In this document: piece after piece, positions 52,794 through 63,334 of the stretch
Numbering within the stretch: position 1 is the first letter of the stretch
Layout: every line of letters starts with the position of its first letter
Origin: Kitagawia praeruptora
Lineage: Eukaryota; Streptophyta; Magnoliopsida; Apiales; Apiaceae
Reading direction: 5' to 3'
Assembly: GCA_037693485.1 (NCBI GenBank)
Contig: CM075352.1
Coordinates: forward strand, 68,512,001-68,576,000
Length of the DNA: 64,000 bases
Notes under the pieces: generated by a model
What the model saw: only the letters and a program-made list of their open reading frames with translations
The model's database searches: none
Told to the model about the DNA's origin: nothing
Translations under genes and position numbers: made by a program

Positions 52794-55653
52794 TATGGTG
52801 GATATGATGATCTGGTACAAGTAATTGTTAATGGCATATTATACTACAATAAAAGATCTAAAAGATTATGATATGATATGTTCCAATAATTGTTTATCTT
52901 AATTAAACCTGTATATTACATACAAAAATCATAATTATGTATTGTTGAGTTTATTGATCCCCTACCAAGCGAGTTGATGGATCTTGGATTGGTCAAATGT
53001 ATGTTAACTTTGCAGCAAGGAGTAGTGTGGTACATATGTAGTTAGTCAAACTTCAGCCCTGGCATGCTTGGGATTGGGAGAAAAATAACCTGTAGAGCTG
53101 TACATCTGGCAGTTACACAGAAACTTAACAACAATCTAACATTCAATTTTATAATTGTTGGATCAAGGTTAACGATTATGATTAAAAGAAATTCATCAAT
53201 CTATTTGTTGGAAGTCAATTTTCGTCAAGGACTAAATTTCAATATTAAATTTATATCGGGTATTCGGATAGAGAATATAAGAAGAAAATGTATTAATAAT
53301 AAAAACACAATTAAGGTTTTTGGGATTTTTGGTACTGCTCTTAAAGAGTATGTTAATCAGTAATGATTTTCGGATCCTCATCAAGGTGCCTACGTACCCT
53401 GTTTATAGGGATCAAGTTCACGTAGTTCTATTAAATTTGGCAATAATTTGTATTAGGAATTTGTATTAGGATCAACCCATCTATGATGCGTTGGCGGCAG
53501 ATCGTGATTTAAGATCCAAAATCCCCTGAATCTTAGTCATGGTTGGAAAAAATCTTAGTCATGTTAGTTAACTGATTCAAACGAATGATTGTGAGGACCA
53601 GGACGCTTACTATTGAGTATAGTTCGTTAACTATTGTCTGATGAAGTCATGTGCCTCTGTGCCTGGACTAAGTATGAAAATTCTAATTGAAAATGATGGA
53701 TTAAAATAAGGTTATATCAACGGGAGACAATGGAGATTTTATTATGGTTCAAGTACACCATTTTCCAAACGCTCAACCCCACTTTAGGCTTTCAGCCATT
53801 GGCTTGTGCTGAACAAAACATAGGGCAATTTTGACACGAGAGACATGGTCACTTGCTAACTTATGTTTTCACGGTATAAATTGTTTATTCAATCCTTTTG
53901 CTGTAAACTTGTAATTATGCTTCGGTCAAAAACAAATAACTTATCATTATGCTACGATGTAAATATAGGAGTAAAATAAAAACTTGCTCTATTTTTTGGA
54001 TTTTTTTTTCATTTATGATGTAATAATTTGGAGATATATCACTAAACTAGTCTTTATATAGTGTAATAAGCTTTTGGGTAGCGTTCATAAAAATTAACTA
54101 TCAAAACAGACAAAGTTAATTTATTTTATATGATTAATTTAAATAAGAAAATTATGTACTTGAGATCATCTTCACATAGTAGCTTCCCATATAATTACAC
54201 GAGAATGAATTTGTAAATTTAAAAATAGTTTATTATATCTATCAAAAAGCCATTAAATATATAGGAGTATGTTATAATCTCAACTGAAAATCCACTTCAG
54301 ATCCATTTTTCTTTTTAAATAAATATTATTTAAACTAAATTATAATACAGGTGACGCTATTCTTTGTATTCAAATTTCTAGGATCTATATATTCAAAAAA
54401 AAAATTCTAGGATCTATATTTCCATTTTGCAAAAAGGCTCCACTTTTCTCTTTTTAGGTCTTGGTTTCAACTTTCTAGGCTCTAGCTCAATATATACATG
54501 GGCCTTATTGGGCACTAGGCCACAAGGGGTACTAAACAGTCCAGCAGTCGGACATCCAGGGCCTACCAACAAACCATTTGGCGAGTGATTATTATTCAAG
54601 TGTGAATATTACTGTTCAATTGTTATTTGATTATTTCCCTTTTTCTTCAAGTGTATTTGTATTTTTATTTATTTTAATCAAGTACATCAAGTGTATAATT
54701 ATCATTTTACTTTTTAAGGCTAATAATTTGCATTTTTAAGTATTGATATTCCTTCTACATGCTATAATTTGGATTCTAAATATTTTTTTAGGACAAAGAA
54801 AAAAGTATGTGGTGATTAAAATATTATTACATGCCATTTAAATTAGGATTTCATGTGCCTTAGGTGATCTCAGGATTCTAGTTGATGTTGAAACAATTTC
54901 AATACAAATTTAAGGATATTTATGTAAATTACTACAAAATGTTTAATCACTACAAAATTTAAGGATATTTAAGGATACAAATTTTTTTCTCGAATTAAAA
55001 AATTCGAAAATCAGTTTAATTCGATCTAAAAAATATTTGAATCAAAAATTTAACCGAAAAATAATTTGAAATACAAAACCTGATTGTGACATGGAATCGA
55101 TATAAACCGAATTATAAATTATCCAAACGAATTATGACTCAAAATACTGAATCCGATTTATATCTGAATTAGAAAAATGATGAATTAAGTAGTTATTATA
55201 ATTTTAATAAGTTTAACGAATAACCTATATACATTAACGCATAATTCATTCAATATTTATCCATTCATAAGCAAAATGCATATTTAAAATAATTTTATAT
55301 CAAATATATCATAATTATTTAATCATCATTTTTGAAGTACATAATTTTATACTAGAAATATTATATTAGTAATAAGATATATTTAAAATTTCATCAATTA
55401 AAATAATGAATGAGTAATGATCCGAAAAAATCTTAATCAATTATGATCTTAATTCAAATTTCACCCAATCTTAATTCGAATTTCACCCAATTTTAATCCA
55501 AATTATACAAAATCTAATCATATTTGATATAATCCAAATTTTATTCAAATATACCATATATTATAATCGAAAATTTATCAAATTCGAGATTATTGTGATC
55601 CCAACCCGATCCAATTATTGCAATTGCCATGTCTATTTACCATAATACTTAAA
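52794..55653. other. AT-rich DNA upstream of Copia-2, no confident gene
   Basis: Only short frames without recognisable content. Before the Copia-2 insertion the right end of this stretch was contiguous with 58928 and so formed the upstream region of the UPF0496 gene. Confidence 0.45.
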
Positions 55654-55658
55654 GAGTT

Positions 55659-56020
55659 TGTTGAAATATGACTTGAAATTGGTTTATGTTTTGCCGTCTG
55701 TTCTGTTTTATTTGTTTCCTAGTCAGTTTCTAGTTTGTCTTCTGTAGCCGCCTAGAGAGTATTATATAAACTCTCGAGGGGCATAACCTATGAGGATGTC
55801 TGAAATCTGAGTCGGAAAATCTGAGTCTGTCATAAATAAGAATCTGTAATCTGAATCTGTAATCTAGATCAGAATCGGTAATCTGAATCGATAATCTAGA
55901 TTTGAATCTGTAGCTGTGTGCTATAATCTGTATCGTCAAGATCAATAAAACTTTTCTCTTCTGCCTATCTGTGTTCTTCCTTTTACGTTAATTATAATCT
56001 TTCTAACTTCCGTTATAACA
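55659..56020 (+). repeat. Copia-2 left LTR
   Basis: 362 bp with TATATAAA at 55763-55770 and a run of near-repeats of AATCTGTAATCTGAATC between 55850 and 55930. The right LTR lacks some of these units. Confidence 0.92.
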
Positions 56021-56023
56021 AAC

Positions 56024-56035
56024 TGGTATCAGAGC
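56024..56035 (+). other. Copia-2 primer-binding site
   Basis: TGGTATCAGAGC, the standard copia site for initiator tRNA-Met, three bases after the LTR. Confidence 0.9.
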
Positions 56036-56054
56036 TTGGTGTTCGGTGAGAAAG

Positions 56055-58283
56055 ATGTCTGGTTTTAACGTGAAGGTCGACAAATTTACTGGGAGGAATA
56101 GTTTCATTCTATGGCAAATCAAGATGCGTGCTTTGTTTAAGAAACAGGGGCTCTGGGCGCCGTTGAAAAAGAAATCGAAGACAGATCCTGAAAGCGCTGA
56201 GATGGCCAGTCTAGAAGAAAAGGCACACTCAACAATTTTGTTGTGTCTTGCAGATGATATTATTACTGAAGTCGCGGAGGAGGATACTGCGGCTGGTTTG
56301 TGGTTGAAGCTTGAAGGTAGGGGTGAGCAATGGTCGGGTTGAAAGGACTAAACCACCCAACCCATATTTTACGGTTTTAGAATTTCACAACCCGTTACCA
56401 TAACCGTTACTACTAAAAAAAAACCGTCCAATTTATAACGGTTTGGTTTGGGCGGGTTGGGTTTTAAACCACTTAAAAAATTTTAAACTTGCAAAAAATT
56501 AATCGACACAATTGTACAATGCATCAATGGACTGACATCACAAAATATCATCAAAATCTGGTAATTAAACTACAAAGTCTTACGAACTAGCAAAATAATG
56601 TACAAAGTCTCATAAAATATAATCATACATCACCATTCAAAGTCTTACATAATTAAAAATAAATTAAAAATCAAATATAAAATGCACAAGCCTGGGTATG
56701 TTTTTAAAAGTTGAGAATGTCACCAAACTAGCTCGTAGATGACTGTTTATAAACTAATCAAATAGCAATTCAACCCGACAAGATATGACCATGCCTGAAA
56801 GTATTAAGTTTACATATGTGATATTGTAACTTGTAAGCATATTTTTTTTTCTTTTTATATAATTATATATTAATTATTAATTTGAATTATATTTATTAAA
56901 TAATAATAAAAATTAATTAATATATATTATTATATATTCGGGTGGAACGGGTTATATTGGTCGGGTTGACAAGGCAAACCGAACCCAACCATTATTTTTC
57001 GATTTTTAAAAAATCGTAACCGTTACCAACCCGAACCGTTACAAAACCGTAAATTCTGGTTTGGACGGTTTGGATTGGGCGGTTTGGGCGGGTTTGGAAA
57101 ATTTTACTCACCCCTACTTGAAGATCTCTACATGACAAAGTCTTTAACGAATAAGTTACTTCTGAAGCAATGTCTGTTTAGTATGAGATTGCAAGAAGGT
57201 ATGCCTCTTCGAGATCACTTAGATCAGTTAAACACAATTTTATTAGAATTGCGTAATATTGATGTTAAAGTGGAAGCTGAGGAAGCTGCTTTAATTCTGT
57301 TAGTTTCTTTGCCATTAACGTATGAGAATTTTGTGCAATCGTTTATTGTTGGCAAAGATACTATTTCTCTAGAGGAGGTTAGATCTGCTCTCCATACTAG
57401 AGAGTTTCGCCTTAAGGCGGCTGGTACAGGTGCAGATAATCAGGCTGTTGGATTAACAGCCAATGGGAGTAATGGACATGGAAACTTGGGGAAGAAACCA
57501 GTTGTTAAGGGTCCAAAACCTAATGATATCTGCTATTACTGTAAAGAGAAGGGACACTGGAAATCTGACTGTCCCAAGAAAAAGAAGCAACATGATAAAT
57601 TAGCAGGTACTGGTGCTTCAGGTACTGCTGTTGTAGCCGGTGCTACTTCTGAAGAAGATATTGCTCTTGTTGCCGCTAATCACACACATCACTCTGATGT
57701 ATGGATTCTTGATTCTGGAGCATCTTATCATGTATGTCCTCGTAGGGAGTGGTTCACAACCTATGAGCAAATAGACGGTGGCAAAATCTCTCTGGCTAAC
57801 AGTTTTGCTTGTGAGACGGTTGGAATAGGCTCGATTAAAATTCGGACACATGATGACATCAAGGGTTTCAGTTTTCAAGGTGAAGGTGGAGTTCTACATG
57901 TCTGCAAGGGTTCTGATGTGGTTCTTAAAGGTGTTAAACGTGGTACCTTGTATCTTCCTCAAGGTTCTACGTTAACAGGTTCTGTTGCTGTCGCGTCCTC
58001 GGAGAAGATTAAGAGGCTGCGAACTGATAATGGTCTGAAATTTTGCTCATCTGAGTTTGATGAGTTCTGTAAGAATGGAGGGATTTCTAGACATCATACA
58101 ATCAGGGATACACCACAGCAGAATGATGTAGCAGAGCGTATGAATCAGACACTTCTGGAGAGAGCTAGGTGTATGCTCTCTAATGCTGGACTAACTAGAA
58201 GATTCTGGGCAAACGCGGTTAGTACAACATGTTATTTGATAAATCGTGGACCTCACACAGAAAATGGTAGTGTTGAGAAATAG
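56055..58283 (+). pseudogene. Copia-2 gag-protease-integrase remnant, split by a hAT insertion
   Basis: ATG 56055 (MSGFNVKVDKFTGRNSF, then WQIKMRALFKKQGLW). The frame is interrupted after AAGLWLKLE by the hAT element (56318-57116). It resumes in the same register with DLYMTKSLTNKLLLKQ at 57123. A zinc knuckle CYYCKEKGHWKSDC is near 57532, and the protease motif WILDSGASYH near 57703. The GAG-pre-integrase part jumps at about 57995 directly to RLRTDNGLKF, so the first half of the integrase core is deleted. TPQQNDVAERMNQT follows. A TAG at 58281 ends the frame, and Gln/Ser-rich linker sequence continues beyond it. RT and RNase H are absent. Confidence 0.9.
56318..57116. mobile_element. hAT-like non-autonomous transposon in Copia-2 gag
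   Basis: 799 bp with inverted ends TAGGGGTGAG...CTCACCCCTA. The 8-bp flanks are CTTGAAGG (56310-56317) and CTTGAAGA (57117-57124), differing at the last base. No transposase is encoded. The subterminal GGTTTGGGCGGGTTGG words resemble subterminal repeats. The right flank preserves the original codon sequence. Confidence 0.88.
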
Positions 58284-58439
58284 GTGGAGCAGGAAGTCAC
58301 TCAAGTTGAGAGTGAACCACAACAAGAAGTTCAACAACCACAGTCAGAATCAGAATCATCAGTACCAGTAGTAAACCAGCACAGTTTGGCTCTTGATCAA
58401 TCAAGGAGAGCTAATTATGGGATGCCTCCAAAGAGATAT

Positions 58440-58570
58440 GGTGCGTCTGGTACATCTGTTTTATCTGGTACATCTGGCATTAATATGGTGCGTCTGGTAC
58501 ATCTGTTTTTCTGGTACATCTGGCATTATTATGATGTGTCTGGTACATATGTTATTTGTGAGAAAATTCA
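58440..58570 (+). repeat. Short tandem repeats TCTGGTACATCTG in Copia-2
   Basis: Five to six imperfect copies of GTCTGGTACATCTGT/GGCATTA between the coding remnant and the 3' LTR. Confidence 0.7.
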
Positions 58571-58587
58571 AAGTCAAGGTGGAAATT

Positions 58588-58922
58588 TGTTAAAATATGA
58601 CTTGAAATTGGTTTCTGTTTTGCCGTCTGTTCTGTTTTATCTGTTTCCTAGTCAGTTTCTATTTTGTCTTCTGTAACCGCCTAGAGAATACTATATAAAC
58701 TCTCTAGGGGCATAACCTAGGAGTATGTCTGAAATCTGAGTCTGTCATAAATCTGAATCTGTAATTTAGATCAGAATCGGTAATCTAAATCGATAATCTA
58801 GATCTGAATCTGTAAATATGTGCTGTAATCTGTATCCTCAAGATCAATAAAACTTTTTTCTTCTACCTATCTGTGTTCTTACTTTTACGTTAATTATAAT
58901 ATTTCTAGCTTCCGTTAAAACA
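58588..58922 (+). repeat. Copia-2 right LTR
   Basis: 335 bp with TATATAAA at 58692-58699, pointing towards the UPF0496 gene 455 bases downstream. Confidence 0.92.
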
Positions 58923-58927
58923 GAGTT

Positions 58928-59153
58928 AAAGTTGATTATTCTCTGTAAGACCAGTTCAACTTAAATCACAAACACTAGACCCACACAACATTCTTCTCTC
59001 ATCTTCCACTTGTACCCCTCACTCTCTTCATCATCAATCTTCCACAGCTCAAAACCCTCACCATTTCTTGAAATTCCATCAAAACCCCACCAAAAAAGTT
59101 TCAATCTTTAGCTCATTCCCCACCCAAATCTTCATATACATACAGATACATAT
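58928..59153 (+). promoter_or_regulatory. Leader and residual promoter of the UPF0496 gene
   Basis: A CT-rich stretch (59000-59130) typical of a plant 5' leader. I see no TATA box between the Copia-2 LTR and the ATG; the nearest is in the LTR itself (58692-58699). Confidence 0.5.
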
Positions 59154-60275
59154 ATGGGCTGTATTGTCACCAAGAACGCAAAAGTCAACTCACCTTCATC
59201 AACTCAGTCAACGCCCACAACTCTACCTGATCCAACTTCATATGAGGCTGCTTGTAGACTTGACCCTGAGCTCCGATCATTTGACTCCACCGTACACCAC
59301 CGCACCACCACCCTACTCAACAGTCTCTCCGGCAGCTTTGATGTTCGGTTAGTTTCACTTGATTCTCTTGGTGAAGTTACTAAAAGTTTACTCGAAATGG
59401 ACCAAGATGTTGTAAATGTTATTCTTGATTGCAAGAAAGATATTTGGAAAAATCGAGAATTGTTTGATTTAGTTGATGAGTATTTTAAGAATAGTGTTGA
59501 GACTATGAATTTTTGCAATGCACTAAATAGTTGTTTAAAGCGTGCTCGTGATAGTCAGTTTAATCTTAATGTTGCTATTCGACAATTCGACGAAGAAAAG
59601 AGAGATGGGTCTAGGGATTTTTTACTTACATTGAGAGAATTTGAGAAATTGAAGTTGGGCGGGGATCCTTTTGGGGATGAGTTCTTTGTGTTGTTTGAGT
59701 CGATTTATACGAAACAAATGGTAATGTTGAGTAAGTTGCAGAGTGAGAAGGGTAAACTTGATAAGAAGTTGAAGTCGATGAAGAAATGGAGGAAGTTGTC
59801 GAATGTGTTGTTTGTGGCTACTTTTACTACTGTTTTGATATGTTCAGTGGTGGCAGTTGCGATTGCTGCTCCACCGGTGTTGGCTGCATTGGCAGCTGCA
59901 GCTGCATTGCCATTGGGGTCGATGGGGAAGTGGGTGAATTCGATTTGGAAGAAGTATGAGAATGAAGTGAAAGAAAAGAAGGAGCTTTTTGGTTCAATGG
60001 AGCTTGGGAGTTTTATTGTTATTAAGGATTTAGACAATATTCGGGTGCTTGTCGAGAAATTGGAGATTAAAATGGAGTCACTGTTGCATAATGCTGATTT
60101 TGCACTTGGACAGAGAGAGGCTGTGGAATTGGCTATAGATGAGATCAAGAAAGAGTTGAGTGGGTTTATGCAAACGATTGAGGATTTGAGTCATTATGCT
60201 GATAAGTGTAGCCGAGATGTTGGAATGGCAAGAACCTTGATTTTGCACAAGATGATCAAATACCCGAGTGCCTGA
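59154..60275 (+). CDS. UPF0496 (DUF677) protein, At4g34320-like, 373 aa
   Basis: A single-exon gene with ATG 59154 in a CT-rich leader and TGA at 60273. MGCIVTK at the start fits N-myristoylation (Gly2) and palmitoylation (Cys3). The body matches my recollection of Arabidopsis UPF0496/DUF677 proteins (At4g34320 group): PTSYEAACRLDPELRSFD, DCKKDIWKNRELFDLVDEYF, KKLKSMKKWRKLSNVLF. A hydrophobic segment at about residues 220-262 (FVATFTTVLICSVVAVAIAAPPV, Ala-rich) precedes LGSMGKWVNSIWKKYENE. Coiled-coil stretches flank it. The family is related to the integrin-like AT14A proteins; its biochemical role is not established. Length and motifs look complete. Copia-2 ends 231 bases upstream of the ATG, inside the former promoter. 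Confidence 0.92.
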   Translation: MGCIVTKNAKVNSPSSTQSTPTTLPDPTSYEAACRLDPELRSFDSTVHHRTTTLLNSLSGSFDVRLVSLDSLGEVTKSLLEMDQDVVNVILDCKKDIWKNRELFDLVDEYFKNSVETMNFCNALNSCLKRARDSQFNLNVAIRQFDEEKRDGSRDFLLTLREFEKLKLGGDPFGDEFFVLFESIYTKQMVMLSKLQSEKGKLDKKLKSMKKWRKLSNVLFVATFTTVLICSVVAVAIAAPPVLAALAAAAALPLGSMGKWVNSIWKKYENEVKEKKELFGSMELGSFIVIKDLDNIRVLVEKLEIKMESLLHNADFALGQREAVELAIDEIKKELSGFMQTIEDLSHYADKCSRDVGMARTLILHKMIKYPSA

Positions 60276-60466
60276 CATTTTCTTTTTTGTATTGCACTTC
60301 TTGTTCTTTTCTTTTACTTGCTATGATCATGTTAATAATTTTTAGATTATACGATAAAGAGTGCAGAAGACTCCTACATCAGGAGACCTGCAGAAGTCTA
60401 TATAGGCAGGCTAACCTTTAATTTTTGATTAAAGGCTGTTTTGTAGATTATACAATGTATGCAGTA

Positions 60467-60472
60467 AATAAA
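60467..60472 (+). terminator. Likely polyadenylation signal of the UPF0496 gene
   Basis: AATAAA 192 bases after the stop codon, in T-rich surroundings. Confidence 0.5.
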
Positions 60473-60479
60473 AAGATAC

Positions 60480-61344
60480 CTTTGTACCTTGATTGTATAT
60501 TCCAATGGAAATGATTATAGAAAATTTTCTTTAAATTACACCGTGTTTTAATCTTCTGACAGAGTGTTCTTTAATTTGGTAATGTGAATGATTAGGAAAC
60601 CTACCAATGGTACTTTCGGCTATCCGATGTAAATGATGTAAAAGCCTATTACTAAGTTTTCAGAGGCTTTCACATTTATGCAGGAATCAACATGTTTAGA
60701 AAGTTCAAGATTGCTATTAACAAGGGGTGTAAGGGTTGGGGAGTGAAAGCCCTTGTTCTACTTGCTTTTGGAATTTTGAGCATCAAAATTTGTAGTTCGT
60801 TTGCTTTTTCGATTTTGAGCATCAAAATTTAAAGTTTATGTACAACCATTTTAATCATATCAGTCTTCCGGGTCTGCTTTAATGGTGGAACTCGGTACCA
60901 TGTTAGGAGTATGCATCTAATCAAATTTTGAGGGACTGAATCTATAACTATATATTATCATCAGAAAGTTCTTGAAATGGATTTGAAAGATTGTAATTGC
61001 ACCTGATGTGGCCACGTACAGGGCTCAACTATCTCCATTATTATTTTTATTTCTCTCATCACATCGACATGGAATCATGGATATAAGGAGCTCTATTCTT
61101 CTTGTCAGTAATTTTAGCACCAAAAGTGTCAACGTCAGTTAAATCATGATCAGCAGATGAGGATGGGAAGCAACTTATCTTGGCACAACACTTAACACAG
61201 TCGAAAGACAAGGTTATACGGCCCCTCAGTATTAGAGAACAGGTTGATCTAATCAAAATTTGAAGGATTTAAACACATAACGCTGAGTGGTCAGCCTATA
61301 ACCTTAACTTGACAATCTTTGGTGGACTATGCAGAACTTAACAA
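60480..61344. other. Intergenic DNA, nothing recognised
   Basis: No supported gene. TTTTGGAATTTTGAGCATCAAAATTT-like sequence is duplicated in tandem (about 60768 and 60808). Confidence 0.45.
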
Positions 61345-62950
61345 CCTACAACTGGACTGATACTTCACAAAGATTGATCTGGTTCTGTCCAAGATCTTTC
61401 ATCCATCCCAGAAGTTGATTGAGTAAGAAATAAGAGGCTGAAGACTATCTCTGTCATATATACTTGGTCTAACTGAAGATTTCTCTGATGTGCAAACTTC
61501 CACGAAGTTTGCCAAGAATAGAGCTCCGCCTACAGGGTAAAAGCTTTTTTAGCTAAAATCCATCCGCGTTGCTAGAGTCTCCTTAATGTTCATTCCAGTT
61601 TCCACAACTCTTGTTTCCTTCCATACAGTCTCACCTTCCTCACTTCCATGCCTTTTAAATCGGAAAGTAATTCAAAGAGGAAAACCCAAAAAGCAATTTG
61701 CTTTGAAAAGTAAAGACCTTGTTGCAGGTCTAGCTGTGGAGAAAATGCATATCTTTTCCTTTAACTTGGAGTTGAGAAGTTTGTTACTTGTCTGTATATC
61801 TCCATGAACTATGCTTGGTCGACAATGCTTATGCATGTAGTGCAGGCCATTGGCGATCTAATGCTAATGCTATACTTAATCTCTGAGTTCAACTGAGAAG
61901 AGCCACAGAGCATGACATAGGCATTGACTTTAGAAATAGTCACTTGTCTAGCAAGTCGTTTTCAGCATACTCATAGACAAGAAGCAGTTCTCATCATTGT
62001 CAGTTGGAATATCTATTAGTTTCACCAATTTGGCAGGATTTCCCTCTGCAATATCTTTAATTCGTCAGCAACGTCGTAAACTTCTTCACAGCACATACCT
62101 GTCCACTGATTATTGCTTGTAAACTGATCCACCAATTCTATATCGATCATAGGATCTTCGGGGCCTCCATGATAACTTTGTCATCTTACATTTTTCGATT
62201 GTCTAGATATCCAGAAACCCTAGAAGTAATTTATCAGGAACAATCTTGAGCTTAAACTTTTCATCCATTGCCGTTTTCTTCATTTTGATTATATCAGCAA
62301 ATTCTGAGTTAAAATATTTCTTGTTAACATCAACTTTGTGCATTACCGATGAATGTAGACCACCAAGCTAAAGAACATGCAGACAGAAAAGGCACAATCG
62401 CAGATAGAATATGCCGCTGTCTGGCTTTGCGTGTCCCAGCAGGAAAAGGGTAAGCTTGAACAAGTACAGGCAATTCTCAAACAGGAATCAGAACTGGAAG
62501 ACGCAATGCTGCAGGAAAGTTTCTGTAGTTGTTTTCAACAAGAATATCATCAGTTGGTTGTCATGCAGAAGTAATAAGAAATTTGATTCCTTTGTCATGT
62601 AGAACCTTGTTAGGAAACCAAAGAGAAAATGGAATACTACTTCATCACCAATATTCAGTTTATTTGGAGCTAGTGTCGGGCATATCTTGCACAAGAAGGA
62701 AATTTGTAAGATTCTCGAAAACAGTAACTGGAATAAAATAAAAGCCGTCATCTTTCTTTATCTGATAGGTGACATTGAGAACTGAGAAGCAACAAGATCC
62801 GTTACAGTTACAGTCGATACATACCAACAAGAGTTGGTTTGGCTGCAGCAATTTATCTTCAGAAGAAAAATTATAAGCTTTTGCTATAGTCAAGTGGCTG
62901 ACACGAAAAAGATCAGATATGCTCCCCACATTCACATATATTTAGTGAGT
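61345..62950 (-). pseudogene. LysM receptor-like kinase pseudogene (LYK4/LYK5/NFP type)
   Basis: Read on the minus strand in several frames. LysM-ectodomain text lies at 62935-62660 (ISDLFRVSHLTIAKAYNFSS, LLQPNQLLL, VTYQIKKDDGFY, ENLTNF). More follows at 62600-62470 (GIKFLITS, QPTDDIL, NFPAALRLPVLIPV). The kinase part shows IGGSVYK and AVKKF (about 62150-62080), VKLIDIPTDNDENCF (about 62020), then ANGLHYMHKHCRPSIVHGDIQ near 61850. C-lobe remnants reach about 61350. The catalytic HRD is read as HGD, and many stops and frameshifts break it. The first LysM and signal peptide are not found. The intact relatives perceive chitin or Nod-type signals at the plasma membrane; this copy cannot. Confidence 0.85.
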
Positions 62951-63334
62951 ACTTATCAATTTTACCCAGATGAATGTGTTAACTACAAATTTCAACAACC
63001 ATACAGTACGAACACCTGATCAACTCTAGTTTATATATGTTATACTCCATGTACGTAAATCAATGCTTGTCCAAATCTTTATTTGCAAATTGGGTATATG
63101 ATCTTTTCAATAACCTTTTAAAAAAGATGTATAAAAATCGATACTTAACTAGAATACAAACATGAAGGAGAGTTTTTACAAAATCTAATTCAACACTAGT
63201 GGATAACACTAACATGTAACATGATAACATACTTTAATAGCTACAACTAAACTCAACATTTATGCAAAACATTGCAGATGCTCCCTGACTGATAAGAACT
63301 TGGACCGCAGTTAAATTTATTGTTGTCAAGCACA
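62951..63334. other. Intergenic DNA, nothing recognised
   Basis: AT-rich with no supported feature. A Cys-rich minus-strand frame near 63240-63350 (EGRCLPICLDVLDNN, then NCGPSSYQSGSIC) could be a further exon of the neighbouring gene. Confidence 0.35.

Larger units (their letters stand above)
55659..58922 (+). mobile_element. Copia-2: deleted Ty1/copia element
   Basis: Target duplication GAGTT (55654-55658, 58923-58927). LTRs are 55659-56020 (362 bp) and 58588-58922 (335 bp), TGTT...ACA. An initiator-Met primer site TGGTATCAGAGC lies at 56024-56035. It carries gag, protease and parts of the integrase, but no RT or RNase H, so it is non-autonomous. A hAT element splits gag. Confidence 0.93.

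Noticed and set aside
53064..53363. A 99-codon frame in the region upstream of Copia-2
   Set aside because: Low-complexity Ile/Asn/Lys-rich translation of AT-rich DNA with no motif or promoter context.
62377..62574. Plus-strand frames at 62377-62741
   Set aside because: They are opposite the LysM receptor-kinase pseudogene, whose minus-strand text is clearly recognisable.
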